In this document: piece by piece, positions 1-8,305 of the stretch
Layout: each line of letters begins with the position of its first letter
How positions within the stretch are numbered: position 1 is the first letter of the stretch
NCBI RefSeq assembly: GCF_014207595.1
Contig: NZ_JACHGY010000001.1
Span: forward strand, 3,478,836-3,542,835
Reading direction: 5' to 3'
Length of the DNA stretch: 64,000 nucleotides
Origin: Algisphaera agarilytica
Lineage (GTDB): Bacteria > Planctomycetota > Phycisphaerae > Phycisphaerales > Phycisphaeraceae
Notes under the pieces: generated by a model
The model's database searches: none
Seen by the model: the letters and a program-made list of their open reading frames with translations, nothing else
Told to the model about the DNA's origin: nothing
Translations under genes and position numbers: made by a program

Positions 1-417
1 CGAGACGATGTACCACGACTCGCTCTTGAGAAACGCGTCGTCGTGCGCCTCGGCGTAGGCGGGCGAGGGGTGGACCTGGACCGAGAGGTTTTCGTTGGCG
101 TCCAGATACTTGAGCAGGATCGGGAACCCGCCGTCGTCCGAGAGCGGCAGGTTGCCCAGGACGTCGCTTCCGTGATCGGCGATCACCTGGGCGAGCGTTT
201 GCCCGGCGAGGGGGCCGTTGGTGATGACCGACCGCTCGGACCCGCCGCCGCCGCCGGAGACCGAGGTCGTGGCGAGGTCGACCAGCTCCCACGATTCGCC
301 CACCATGGCCTCCGGGGTGGGAAGGCTGCGGCCCAGGTTTTCGAGGGTGCGTCCGCCCCAGACTTTTTCTTTGTAAACGGGGGTGAACAAAAGCGGGTAC
401 ATAGGCGTCTTAGTCAT
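1..417 (-). CDS. manA: Mannose-6-phosphate isomerase, class I (partial, C-terminus beyond window)
   Basis: Reading the minus strand from the ATG at 417 gives 139 codons that stay open to the window edge. The protein begins MTKTPMYPLLFTPVYKEKVW, then has GGRTLENLG, GESWEL and, near the edge, LKYLDANENLSVQVHPSPAYA. That last stretch is the zinc-binding region of type I phosphomannose isomerases (the QVHP motif), which interconvert mannose-6-P and fructose-6-P in the cytoplasm. A second in-frame ATG lies at 402. It is divergent from ispG. A TATGAT box lies on the minus strand at 427-432, 9 nt from the ATG. The remaining metal ligands and the stop codon lie outside the window. Family assignment is by recognised motif only. 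Confidence 0.85.
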   Translation of the reverse strand, partial: MTKTPMYPLLFTPVYKEKVWGGRTLENLGRSLPTPEAMVGESWELVDLATTSVSGGGGGSERSVITNGPLAGQTLAQVIADHGSDVLGNLPLSDDGGFPILLKYLDANENLSVQVHPSPAYAEAHDDAFLKSESWYIVS

Positions 418-474
418 GGTCAGGGCATCATATCGATTTGTCCGTGGCGAGCGGTCGCCCGGGTGGGTGGCCCT

Positions 475-480
475 TATAAT
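475..480 (+). promoter_or_regulatory. -10 box of ispG, probable leaderless promoter
   Basis: TATAAT is followed by exactly 6 nt (ctgagc) and then the ispG ATG. A transcription start 6-7 nt after the box would fall on the start codon, so the mRNA would lack a leader and a Shine-Dalgarno site. No good -35 is visible 16-18 nt upstream. Confidence 0.6.
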
Positions 481-486
481 CTGAGC

Positions 487-1740
487 ATGATTGAGCGACG
501 TAAAACCCGGCAGGTCCAGCTCGGCGACGAACGCGTGGGCATCGTGAAGATCGGTGGCGACGCCCCGGTGTCTGTGCAGACCATGACCTCGGGGTACACC
601 TACGAGATCAATTCCTGCGTGGCCGAGATCAACCGCATGGCCGCGGCCGGGGCCGACATCGTCCGGGTCGCGGTGCCCGGCAAGAAGGACACCGCCGCGC
701 TCAAAGAGATCATCCCGCAGGTCAGCGTGCCGCTGGTCGCAGACGTGCACTTCCACTTCGGCCGGGCCCTCGAATCCGTCGAAGCGGGCATCCACAAGAT
801 CCGCCTGAACCCCGGCAACATCAACGACCGCAAGCAGGTCGAAGAGGTCATCGCCGCCTGCAAAGAAAAGAAGCTGCCCATCCGCATCGGCGTGAACGAA
901 GGCTCGATCATCGAACGCAAGGACAAGCAGAAACGCCTCAAAGAGCTCGGCGGCGTCTTCTCCGACAACAAGCACGGCCACTTCCTCGCGATCATGATCA
1001 CCAAGCTCGAGGAATACCTCGACATCTTCTACGAGAACGATTTCTACGACATCACCATCAGCGCCAAGTCGCCCGACCCGACGCTGGTCATCGCCGCTTA
1101 CACCGAGATCAGCAAACGCTTCGACCACCCGCTGCACCTGGGCGTGACCCACGCCGGGCCGAAAGAGACCGGCACGATCCGCAGCGTGGTCCCGCTCGGG
1201 CACCTGCTCGCGGCGGGCATCGGCGACACGGTGCGCATCAGCTACGCCAACGACCCGGTGTACGAAGTCGAGGACGCGCTGGAGATGCTCTATTGCCTGG
1301 GCCTGCGGGAACGCAAAGGGGTGGACCTGATCGCTTGTCCCACATGTGGGAGGATCGAGGTGGACTTGTTCACCCTCGTTCAGCAGGTCCGTGAGATCAT
1401 GGCGGACGAAATCGAGTTGCCGATCAAGGTCGCGGTGATGGGCTGCATCGTCAACGGTCCCGGCGAGGCCGAGGGGGCGGATGTCGCGGTCTTTGCGGGC
1501 AAGCAGCGAGGAATCATCTATGTCCAAGGCGAAAAAGTCGCGACGGTGCCCGAGGCCGAGATCCTCACCGCCTTGCTCGAAGAGTGCAAGAAGTTCGAGG
1601 CCCGGGTGAAGGCTGGAGAGGCGAGCCTGGGCGAAAAGGTTGTCGATATCGTCCCGCCGGACCCCATCGGGGAGCTGGGCAGCGGGATCGAAAAGATCGC
1701 GGCGGGCCAGGTCGCCACGCTGACGGTCGAAGGAAAATAG
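487..1740 (+). CDS. ispG: 4-hydroxy-3-methylbut-2-en-1-yl diphosphate synthase (IspG/GcpE)
   Basis: A 417-residue protein that converts MEcPP to HMBPP, the penultimate step of the MEP isoprenoid pathway, using a 4Fe-4S cluster. Seen: an N-terminal TIM-barrel part with RRKTRQVQLG, PVSVQTMTS, ADIVRVAVP and LVADVHFHF. The C-terminal cluster-binding part has ACPTCGR and MGCIVNGPGEA, giving the expected three cysteines. Length is normal for the short bacterial form. The frame is open upstream to position 43, but the ATG at 487 matches the usual family start and lies 6 nt after a TATAAT box. The extra upstream frame overlaps manA and is not a real extension. Confidence 0.96.
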   Translation: MIERRKTRQVQLGDERVGIVKIGGDAPVSVQTMTSGYTYEINSCVAEINRMAAAGADIVRVAVPGKKDTAALKEIIPQVSVPLVADVHFHFGRALESVEAGIHKIRLNPGNINDRKQVEEVIAACKEKKLPIRIGVNEGSIIERKDKQKRLKELGGVFSDNKHGHFLAIMITKLEEYLDIFYENDFYDITISAKSPDPTLVIAAYTEISKRFDHPLHLGVTHAGPKETGTIRSVVPLGHLLAAGIGDTVRISYANDPVYEVEDALEMLYCLGLRERKGVDLIACPTCGRIEVDLFTLVQQVREIMADEIELPIKVAVMGCIVNGPGEAEGADVAVFAGKQRGIIYVQGEKVATVPEAEILTALLEECKKFEARVKAGEASLGEKVVDIVPPDPIGELGSGIEKIAAGQVATLTVEGK

Positions 1741-1860
1741 ACCGATTGGTCGCTAAATCTTGTAAACTGTTCCAAGATGATTGGGTTGACGTAATTCTTT
1801 TTGGGGGCGCTTTTTCGGGCTCGTCTGGCTTGGAAGTACTTTTTTTGGGGTATCGGTTAA

Positions 1861-3414
1861 ATGATTACATTCGATTGCCAGGGTTGCGGACGCACCATGT
1901 CGGTGCCGGATAAGTACGCGGGTAAGCGGGTGCGTTGTCCCGCGTGTCAGACCGCGCAGCGTGTGCCGATTTCCGAGCCCTCGCTGGACGGGGACGACGA
2001 TCAGTATCAGAGTCAGCCGCTCGCGGACCTTTCGGGCCTACAAGACACCAGCATGGGGTCGGGCGTCCGTCGACTCCGCCAGATCCTCATCGGCTGCGGC
2101 GCGTGCCAGAAAACCATCAAAGTCCCCGAGGCCAGGCTCGGCAAGACGACGCCTTGTAATTTCTGCGGCACCGTACTCAAGGTCGATGCGTTCAACCTGT
2201 CCAAGGCCAAGGGCGACCTCATCGACATGACCCACCTCGAGTTGGAGAAGGCCGACCTTCTGGCCGAAGGCGGTTCTCACGGCTCGACCCTGGGTGGCTC
2301 GTCCATCCAACTCGACGGGACCGGCAGCGGGGGTACCGGTTACCAGATGAACATGCCGCCCGCCGGTTCGATGTCTGGCGTCTCGATGAACAACAGCCAG
2401 ACCCAGATGCGCGAGCTCCGCGAGCTCAACGACCTGAAGCACAGCGGGCAGATCAGTGCCGAGGAGTACCGCGAACGCAAGAAGGAAATCTACTCCGGGA
2501 AAACGCTGGCGATTCAGGCCATGTCGCGCTCGGCCGACGGCACGGGTGGGCGTCCGGTGATCAAGCGGGACGATCGGCCCGGCCTGTTGCCGAAGCCGGT
2601 GATGGCTTTGATTGTTGTGCTGATCATCGGCGGAGCCGGTTACGCCGCTTTCATGGCGATCTCCGGGTCGCCTTCATCGTCCACCGAAGTCGCGGAGACC
2701 CCCAAGCCCACCGCTCCCGTCGAAGCCGAGAACGCGGCCGAGGAAGTGGCCGTTGAGGAAGCGGTTCCCGAGGAAACGACGGAAGTCGAAGCACCCGTCG
2801 AGGCTGAGGTGGTGGAGATGCCGCCGGAACAGCCGGTCGAAGAGACCGCCGAAGCCGACCCGTACGGCGGGTTGCCCGTGACGATGTTCGAGATCGATGA
2901 GTCGATCGCATCGATGGAAGATGCGAAGGCGTCGGGCTCGGGGCAGGCCGCGGTGACCATGGTGGTCAAAGATTGGCAGACGGGCTGGCCCGACCAGAAC
3001 GACCCCGAAGCGCGGAACCGCGCGATCGGCAAAGCCTGCGACGTCCTGCAACGCATTTCGGTCCGGGACGACCGTGCCACCATCGGTGTCGCGGTGGGGC
3101 CGGCGGCCACGGGTTTGGATAGCCCGGAATACCTCGACTTCCGTCAAGAGATGCACGACATCCTGACCCAAACCGCCCGGGCCAACGGCGTCTTCGATGA
3201 CTTGGTGCTGCGTTCGAGCGATCGTGCGGCAAGCATGGGAGGTTTGGAATCCCATCGCATGCACGTCACGTCGAGAAGCAACCGCAACGTTCGGGCCACC
3301 ATCCTGACGGGCGTGCAGGACGGCTACTGTGTGAGCTACTGGTTTGCCGGCGCCAAGAACTTGTACGACGAGTTCCTGGACACGGTGGGCCAGGCCGAGC
3401 TTGGTCCCCGATAA
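1861..3414 (+). CDS. Double zinc-ribbon, SHOCT-like, single-pass membrane protein of unknown function
   Basis: 517 residues with a modular layout. Two zinc ribbons come first: Cys6/Cys9/Cys26/Cys29, then CGAC...CNFC near residues 80-102. A SHOCT-like short helical segment follows (RELNDLKHSGQISAEEY, about residues 185-210), with a single membrane helix near 247-268 (VMALIVVLIIGGAGYAAFMA). A Glu/Pro/Ala-rich acidic linker (about 275-335) leads to a C-terminal domain of about 180 residues that I do not recognise. The order suggests cytoplasmic ribbons and an exported C-terminal domain. It is convergent with bioF and 120 bp after ispG. No function is assigned. Confidence 0.85.
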   Translation: MITFDCQGCGRTMSVPDKYAGKRVRCPACQTAQRVPISEPSLDGDDDQYQSQPLADLSGLQDTSMGSGVRRLRQILIGCGACQKTIKVPEARLGKTTPCNFCGTVLKVDAFNLSKAKGDLIDMTHLELEKADLLAEGGSHGSTLGGSSIQLDGTGSGGTGYQMNMPPAGSMSGVSMNNSQTQMRELRELNDLKHSGQISAEEYRERKKEIYSGKTLAIQAMSRSADGTGGRPVIKRDDRPGLLPKPVMALIVVLIIGGAGYAAFMAISGSPSSSTEVAETPKPTAPVEAENAAEEVAVEEAVPEETTEVEAPVEAEVVEMPPEQPVEETAEADPYGGLPVTMFEIDESIASMEDAKASGSGQAAVTMVVKDWQTGWPDQNDPEARNRAIGKACDVLQRISVRDDRATIGVAVGPAATGLDSPEYLDFRQEMHDILTQTARANGVFDDLVLRSSDRAASMGGLESHRMHVTSRSNRNVRATILTGVQDGYCVSYWFAGAKNLYDEFLDTVGQAELGPR

Positions 3415-3433
3415 GGCGTCAGCCGCTTTGAGG

Positions 3434-4666
3434 TTAATAGTGCATAGACGGGCCGACGGCAGCCACGACCGCGGCGAGGTCTTCGTCGGTCAGGTCGGCG
3501 CGGAGGCTGAGCCGAACCCGAGTCTGGCCGGGAGCAACCGTGGGGGGGCGGATGGCCACGGCCAGTACTCCGTGCTGTTCGAGACGTTGTTGCAGAGCCA
3601 GGGCCGCATCGATCTCGCCGGTCATCAACGGCACGATCGGCGTGGGGATGGCTTGCTGCAGGCTTGGCCAGCCTAACTCGCTCAGCCGGTCGCGCAGCGC
3701 TTGGCTTAATTCATGCAGCCGGAGGCGGAGGTCGGGCTCGTCGGCGATCACCTGCATCGCCGCACCGATCGAGGCGGCCTGAGCGGGCGGAACCGCGGTG
3801 CTGTAGATCAGCGGACGGGCTCGGTTGATCAGGGTTTCGATCACGGCCCGGTCGCCGGTCACGATCCCGCCCAGGCTTCCCATGGCTTTGCTCGCGGTGG
3901 AGATCGTGATCAGGATGTGTTCGGAAACGCCCAATTGCTCGGCGAGGCCCGATCCCGTTTCACCCAGCACACCGGTGCCGTGCGCTTCGTCGATGACGAC
4001 CAGGGCGTCGTAGCGTTGGGCCAGTTCGCACAGCCCGGGCAGGTCGGCCGTGTCGCCGTCCATGGAGAAAACCGAGTCGGTCACGATCCACCGCGTCGCT
4101 TCGGGGGACTCGGCGAGGTGGCGTTCGAGAAGACGGGCGAGTTTGCGGTGGTCGGGCGGGCCGTGGCTGTGTGGGTAGGTACGAACCTCAGCGGCGGAAT
4201 ACTTCGCGGCGTCGATCAGGCTCGCGTGGTTGAGCTTGTCCTGACAGATCAGGTCCCCGGGCTGCGGAAGCGCGGTGAGCACCGCAAGGTTGGCGGTGTA
4301 ACCGGTGGGAAAGATCAGCGCCGCCTCAGCGTGTTTGAACGCGGCGAAGGACGCTTCGGTCTGCTCGTGGATGTCCAGATGCCCGGCGACGAGTCGGCTG
4401 GCCCCGCTGCCCACGCCGTGTTGCTCGATGGCCTGCTTGGCCGCGGCTTTGAGATGGGGGTGGTCGGCGAGCGCAAGATAATCGTTGCCCGCGAGGTTGA
4501 GCATCGTCTTGCCACGCCAAAGCACACGCTTGCCGGCAGAGGGCAGTGCTCGTAACTCACGTCGGAGGGAGTTGGATTCGAGGTTGGCTAGATCGGCCTG
4601 GAGGCGTCGCCGCAGGTTCTCCGCCGCGTTACGGGGAGAAACGCCTTGCGCGTCGGGAGCGGTCAT
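3434..4666 (-). CDS. bioF: 8-amino-7-oxononanoate synthase (BioF-like alpha-oxoamine synthase)
   Basis: 410 residues. This is a PLP enzyme that condenses pimeloyl-ACP/CoA with alanine in biotin synthesis. Motifs in order: LNLAGNDYLALADHP, GSGASRLVAGHLDIH, FPTGYTANLAV, DKLNHASLIDAAK, TDSVFSMDGDTADL, VIDEAHGTGVLG (the PLP-binding Asp and His) and STASKAMGSLGG with the Schiff-base lysine. The ATG overlaps the stop of the upstream HU gene by 4 bp (ATGA), so the two are probably translationally coupled. Related enzymes (KBL, ALAS, serine palmitoyltransferase) share these motifs. BioF is the best fit by length and the LNLAGNDYL start, but other biotin genes are not nearby. Confidence 0.88.
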   Translation of the reverse strand: MTAPDAQGVSPRNAAENLRRRLQADLANLESNSLRRELRALPSAGKRVLWRGKTMLNLAGNDYLALADHPHLKAAAKQAIEQHGVGSGASRLVAGHLDIHEQTEASFAAFKHAEAALIFPTGYTANLAVLTALPQPGDLICQDKLNHASLIDAAKYSAAEVRTYPHSHGPPDHRKLARLLERHLAESPEATRWIVTDSVFSMDGDTADLPGLCELAQRYDALVVIDEAHGTGVLGETGSGLAEQLGVSEHILITISTASKAMGSLGGIVTGDRAVIETLINRARPLIYSTAVPPAQAASIGAAMQVIADEPDLRLRLHELSQALRDRLSELGWPSLQQAIPTPIVPLMTGEIDAALALQQRLEQHGVLAVAIRPPTVAPGQTRVRLSLRADLTDEDLAAVVAAVGPSMHY

Positions 4667-4998
4667 TCGTCGTCGGAGTCGAGATCGATCTCGATGTCAC
4701 CCATGTCCGAGCCGTTCTCGCTCAGGGTGAGTTTCATCAGTCGGCCGACCTTGAACTTCACCGTGCGTTTCGGGGGGACCTGAACGGGTTCCAGGGTCTT
4801 GGGGTTCTGGGCCATGCGGGCACGGCGTTGCTTGACCTCAAAGACACCGAAGTCGCGGAATTCCAAGCGGTTGCCTTTGCCCAATTCGAGGATGATCGAA
4901 TTGAGGAAGGTCTGGACGATGTTTTTCACGACCACCCGCTTTTGGCCGGTCGCCTCGGCAATCTGGTCGATCAATTCTTTCTTGGTGACGGTAGCCAT
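4663..4998 (-). CDS. HU/IHF-family DNA-binding protein with acidic C-terminal tail
   Basis: 111 residues; HU proteins are usually about 90. The core is typical: MATVTKKELIDQIAEATGQ, a helical dimerisation part, GNRLEFRDFGVFEVKQRRAR and the DNA-binding arm ending in the (R)NPKT motif. After the usual end (VPPKRTVKFKVGRLMK) there are about 20 extra residues ending DMGDIEIDLDSDDE, strongly acidic. The frame is open upstream to 5049. The ATG at 4998 is preferred because it starts the canonical core and has GAGG 10 nt upstream. It is the first gene of a two-gene unit with bioF (4-bp overlap). Confidence 0.9.
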   Translation of the reverse strand: MATVTKKELIDQIAEATGQKRVVVKNIVQTFLNSIILELGKGNRLEFRDFGVFEVKQRRARMAQNPKTLEPVQVPPKRTVKFKVGRLMKLTLSENGSDMGDIEIDLDSDDE

Positions 4999-5323
4999 GG
5001 ACGAAAACCTCGGGAGCGGCTCAGATAGGGCAGGCGGAATGGGCAACACACCTTGTCGGCGGGGTCGAGAGTGTTACGGTCGGGCCGGCTCTCGGTTGCC
5101 TTGAATAACCCCAAAGGACCTACGCAGTATGGCAACCCGACGCCCCGCGGTCAAGCCCCAAATCGTTTTCTGGACTAAGATTAACGATATGGAGGTCCGG
5201 TGTTGTTGCCCCGCGGGCAACCCCATAAGATGGCCGGAGGGGGGCCGGAAGCGGCCTGTTTAAACTGTTCCATCCGCTCCCGCTTTACCTATTCTGTCAC
5301 CGGACCATGCCCGGAATCGCCAA
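4999..5323. other. Intergenic region between HU and def with a short hairpin
   Basis: This 325-bp divergent spacer carries no convincing gene. At 5205-5221 there is a perfect inverted repeat, GTTGCCC-CGC-GGGCAAC, with no following T-run, so it is not a standard terminator. The HU promoter and the def promoter (possibly TATTCT near 5290) must lie here, but no strong -35/-10 pair was seen. Confidence 0.4.
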
Positions 5324-5863
5324 ATGCCCGTGACTCCCTTGCCTTCTGAAGTCGATCCCGCCGCCCTGCGCATCGTGTTGTACCCCCACCCGGTGCTCCG
5401 CGAGGTGGCTCAGCCGTTGGATGAAGTGGACGACCACGTCCGCGGGGTCGCAGACCGGATGATCGAACTGATGCACGAAGCCCGCGGCGTGGGCCTGGCC
5501 GCCCCGCAGGTCGGTCTGCCCTGGCGGATGTTTGTCATCAACCCCACCAACGAGCCCGGCGAAGACACCGTGATCATCAACCCACAGCTGTCCTCTCCCG
5601 GCTCGCACACCGAACCACGCGACGAAGGCTGCCTGAGCCTGCCGGGCATCACCGCCGAGGTCACCCGGCCCACCGAAATCACGCTGTCCGCGCTCGACCG
5701 TGATGGCAACCCCTTTACCCTCAGTAGCGACGATTTCCCCGCCCGCGTCTGGCAGCACGAGTACGACCACCTGGACGGCGTCCTGATCCTCGACAAGATG
5801 ACCCGCATCGATCGTATGGCCAACAAGCGTGCGATCGCCGAGCTCGAAGCCGGTGGGGCGTGA
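5324..5863 (+). CDS. def: Peptide deformylase
   Basis: 179 residues. The enzyme removes the formyl group from nascent N-terminal methionines and is metal dependent. All three signature motifs are present: GVGLAAPQVG, EGCLSLPG (metal Cys) and QHEYDHLDG (two metal His and the catalytic Glu). Length is normal. It lies 150 bp upstream of fmt on the same strand, the classical def-fmt pair that sets the formyl-Met cycle. There is no obvious Shine-Dalgarno site before the ATG. Confidence 0.96.
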   Translation: MPVTPLPSEVDPAALRIVLYPHPVLREVAQPLDEVDDHVRGVADRMIELMHEARGVGLAAPQVGLPWRMFVINPTNEPGEDTVIINPQLSSPGSHTEPRDEGCLSLPGITAEVTRPTEITLSALDRDGNPFTLSSDDFPARVWQHEYDHLDGVLILDKMTRIDRMANKRAIAELEAGGA

Positions 5864-5874
5864 GCGTTGTGGGA

Positions 5875-5902
5875 GTAGGCAGTAGGCAGTAGGCAGTAGG
5901 AT
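5875..5902. repeat. Tandem heptamer repeat (GTAGGCA)
   Basis: Three perfect copies of GTAGGCA followed by a degenerate GTAGGAT, just after the def stop codon. It resembles the short tandemly repeated heptamers known from cyanobacterial intergenic DNA. Confidence 0.75.
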
Positions 5903-5965
5903 GTTAGTTGGAAGTTCTTTTCAACGAGCCATGGAATTGGTGCCTCGGCCGTGTCATCGCTCGTT

Positions 5966-6013
5966 CCCCAATTCCTAACCCCCAACACCCAAGCCCCCAA
6001 CACCCCCACACCC
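5966..6013. repeat. Degenerate C-rich heptamer run abutting the fmt start codon
   Basis: Consecutive 7-8-mers of the type CCCAACA, CCCAAGC and CCTAACC run directly into the fmt ATG at 6014. The strand is almost free of G. It is different in sequence from the GTAGGCA run 65 bp upstream. Confidence 0.6.
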
Positions 6014-6964
6014 ATGAAACTCATCTACTTCGGTGCCGGCGCCTTCGGCCTGCCCACGCTTCAAGCCCTACACGCCTCGCTGGACCACGAAGTGATCGCG
6101 GTGGTGTCGCAGCCCGACAAGCCTGCGGGGCGCAAGCGTGTGCTTACGCCGACGCCGATCGCGCAGTGGTCGGCCGAGCAGGGCATCGACACGTTGAAAT
6201 CCGACGATGTGAATACGCCGGAGTTTGTCGCGCAGATTTCGGCGTTGTCGCCCGATGCGTCGGTGGTGATCGCGTTTGGCCAGAAGCTTTCGCCGGAGCT
6301 GCTCGGTGCGATGGGTAGGCTGGCGATCAACGTGCATTCCTCGCTGCTGCCCAAGTACCGCGGCGCGGCCCCGATCAACTGGGCGATGATCGAGAACGAA
6401 GCGGTCACCGGCGTCAGTGTGATCGGCCTGGCCCAGAAGATGGACGCGGGGGAGATCTACGCCACCGCCGAGACACCGATCGACCCCAATGAAACCGCGG
6501 GAGAACTCCACGACCGACTTGCCGAGCTCGGCCCCGGCTGCGTGGCGAAGGTGCTGGACGATCTGGCGAACGACACGCTCTCGCCGATCGTTCAGGACCA
6601 CACGCTGGCGACCAAGGCACGCAAGTTCACGAAGGCCGACGGCACCGTTGATTTCAATCAGCCCGGCGCACGGGTGCGATCGCGTATCCACGGCCTGACG
6701 CCTTGGCCGGGTTGCCGTGTCGTCTGGCGTAGCGACTCGACCGGCGAAGAACAGACGTTGATGCTCCGCCGTGTTTCGGATCATCCTTCAACGAAAGATT
6801 CGCAAGCCCCCGGCACCGTGTTAAACAACCTCGCGATTGCTTGCGAATCGGGAAGCATTGAATTGCTGGAGGTCCAAGCCCCCGGCGGCAAAGCGATGGC
6901 GTTCGCCGAGTTTTTGAAGGGGCACGGAATCAAGCCGGGCGACAAGCTTTCGCCTTTGTCTTGA
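6014..6964 (+). CDS. fmt: Methionyl-tRNA formyltransferase
   Basis: 316 residues. The enzyme transfers a formyl group from 10-formyl-THF to initiator Met-tRNA. Seen: MKLIYFGAGAFGLPTLQAL, VVSQPDKPAGRKRV, the active-site stretch INVHSSLLPKYRGAAPINWA (Asn and His; Ser replaces the frequent Gly after His), then TGVSVIGLAQKMDAGEIYA and the C-terminal RSRIHGLTPWPGC. Upstream in-frame starts would read through the C-rich repeat, so the ATG at 6014 is chosen because it begins the canonical first strand. It is downstream of def. Confidence 0.95.
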   Translation: MKLIYFGAGAFGLPTLQALHASLDHEVIAVVSQPDKPAGRKRVLTPTPIAQWSAEQGIDTLKSDDVNTPEFVAQISALSPDASVVIAFGQKLSPELLGAMGRLAINVHSSLLPKYRGAAPINWAMIENEAVTGVSVIGLAQKMDAGEIYATAETPIDPNETAGELHDRLAELGPGCVAKVLDDLANDTLSPIVQDHTLATKARKFTKADGTVDFNQPGARVRSRIHGLTPWPGCRVVWRSDSTGEEQTLMLRRVSDHPSTKDSQAPGTVLNNLAIACESGSIELLEVQAPGGKAMAFAEFLKGHGIKPGDKLSPLS

Positions 6965-7181
6965 GGCTTGCATCCGAAAATAGCAGATAAAAAAACAGCC
7001 CACGTAACGCTGCCCTTATTCCAGCCTAAGCCTTAGAAGTGGCTCTCGGGGTGCTTGTTGACAGGTCGTGAGCTACAACCAATATCGGGCAGGCGGGCTT
7101 AGGGGCCTAAAGAAATTCACGAAAATCTCAGAAAACCCGTTTCCAGGGCTCTGAGGCGTGTTTTAATCGCGGCCCTGGATA

Positions 7182-8192
7182 TCAATCCCCGAGGTAGGAC
7201 CCCAGCAGACGTAGCCGGTCGTAACGCTTCTTCACCAGGTTTTCTGGCTTGAATCGCTTGAGCTCGCGCAGCGACTGGATGATGAACTTCTCGAGTTGGT
7301 CGCAGGCCGCGGAGGGGCGGCGGTGGGCTGCGCCGAGGGGTTCTTCGAGGATCTCGTCGATGGTGCCGATCTTGAGGTTGTCCTGGGCGGTGACCTTCAT
7401 GGCCTCGGCGGCCTTGGCGTTGTTCTCGGGGTTGGCGGTCTTCCAGAGGATCGCGGCGCAGCCTTCGGGGCTGATGACCGAGTACCAGGAGTATTGGAGC
7501 ATCGCGAGCTTGTCGGCGACGCCGATGCCGATCGCGCCACCCGATCCGCCTTCGCCGATGACGACGCTGACAATGGGCACTTTCAGGCGTGACATCTCGC
7601 GCAGGTTCACGGCGATGGCTTCGGCCTGGCCGCGCTCTTCGCTGCCGATGCCGGGGTAGGCGCCGGGGGTATCCACGAAGGTCACGATGGGCAGGCCGAA
7701 CTTCTCGGCGAGCTTCATGCAACGCAGCGCCTTGCGGTAGCCTTCGGGGTGGGCGCAGCCGAAGTGGCAGGCGATCTTGTCTTTGACGGTCTTGCCCTTG
7801 TGGTGGCCGACGACGAGGCACTTGTGCGGGCCGATGCGTCCGAAGCCCGCGATGATGGCGGGGTCGTCACCGAAGTGGCGGTCGCCGTGCAGCTCGGTGA
7901 AGTCTTTGACAAAGGCGTCGATGTAGTCGGACGTCTGCGGCCGGCCGGGGTGGCGGGCGACCTGGACGGTGTGCCAGGCGTTGAGGTTCTTGTAGATCTT
8001 CTTGAGCATCGCCGTGTGGGATTGGCGGAGCTTGCGCAGGTCGGCGGAGAAGTCCACGGTGGGGTCGAGGCCTACGGCCGAGCGGTCGGGGTCGGCCTGG
8101 GCTTCAAGCTCGTTGATCTGGCGTTCGAGGGCGAGCAGGGGGCGCTCGAATTCGAGTTCGTAGTTGCCGGTGTATTCGGAGAGGGTGGTCAT
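7182..8192 (-). CDS. accA: Acetyl-CoA carboxylase carboxyltransferase subunit alpha
   Basis: 336 residues. With AccD it transfers CO2 from carboxybiotin to acetyl-CoA to make malonyl-CoA. Seen: FERPLLALERQINELEAQ, then ARHPGRPQTSDYI, ELHGDRHFGDDPAIIAG, GHHKGK, FVDTPGAYPGIGSEERGQA and the oxyanion region EGGSGGAIGIGVAD. Length is typical. The gene is convergent with fmt and divergent from tyrA. Its ATG is preceded directly by a run of GCGCCTA-like heptamers rather than a recognisable ribosome site. Confidence 0.96.
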   Translation of the reverse strand: MTTLSEYTGNYELEFERPLLALERQINELEAQADPDRSAVGLDPTVDFSADLRKLRQSHTAMLKKIYKNLNAWHTVQVARHPGRPQTSDYIDAFVKDFTELHGDRHFGDDPAIIAGFGRIGPHKCLVVGHHKGKTVKDKIACHFGCAHPEGYRKALRCMKLAEKFGLPIVTFVDTPGAYPGIGSEERGQAEAIAVNLREMSRLKVPIVSVVIGEGGSGGAIGIGVADKLAMLQYSWYSVISPEGCAAILWKTANPENNAKAAEAMKVTAQDNLKIGTIDEILEEPLGAAHRRPSAACDQLEKFIIQSLRELKRFKPENLVKKRYDRLRLLGSYLGD

Positions 8193-8197
8193 GGGGC

Positions 8198-8227
8198 AGG
8201 CGCTAGGGGTTGGGCGCTAGGCGCTGG
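8198..8227. repeat. Heptamer run (GCGCCTA type) abutting the accA start
   Basis: On the minus strand the sequence reads GCGCCTA-GCGCCCA-ACCCCTA-GCGCCTG-CCCC and then the accA ATG. The period is 7 with variation, as at the def-fmt locus but with a different unit. Confidence 0.55.
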
Positions 8228-8291
8228 TTTGGGGGCCGCGGGCACGGATTTTCGTGGCGGCTGGGGGGTCGTGATAAAGCGTAAACTGCAT

Positions 8292-8297
8292 TATAGT
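8292..8297 (+). promoter_or_regulatory. -10 box of tyrA
   Basis: TATAGT ends 8 nt before the tyrA ATG, which implies a leader of at most one or two bases. Confidence 0.5.
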
Positions 8298-8305
8298 TAG
8301 AACTC

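Noticed and set aside
43-486. N-terminal extension of IspG
   Set aside because: The frame is open but lies opposite manA, lacks homology to IspG, and the TATAAT box is just before the ATG at 487.
5190-5264. 25-codon open frame (ATG near 5190) in the HU-def gap
   Set aside because: No ribosome site, odd Cys/Arg/Pro-rich composition, and it covers a hairpin that better explains the sequence.
5875-6013. CRISPR-like array
   Set aside because: Repeats are 7-8 bp and contiguous with no spacers of 30-40 bp and no cas genes.
7055-7063. TTGTTGACA as a further GntR operator
   Set aside because: It is in a convergent gap where no promoter is expected, so it is probably a chance match; it serves as a caution for the motif.
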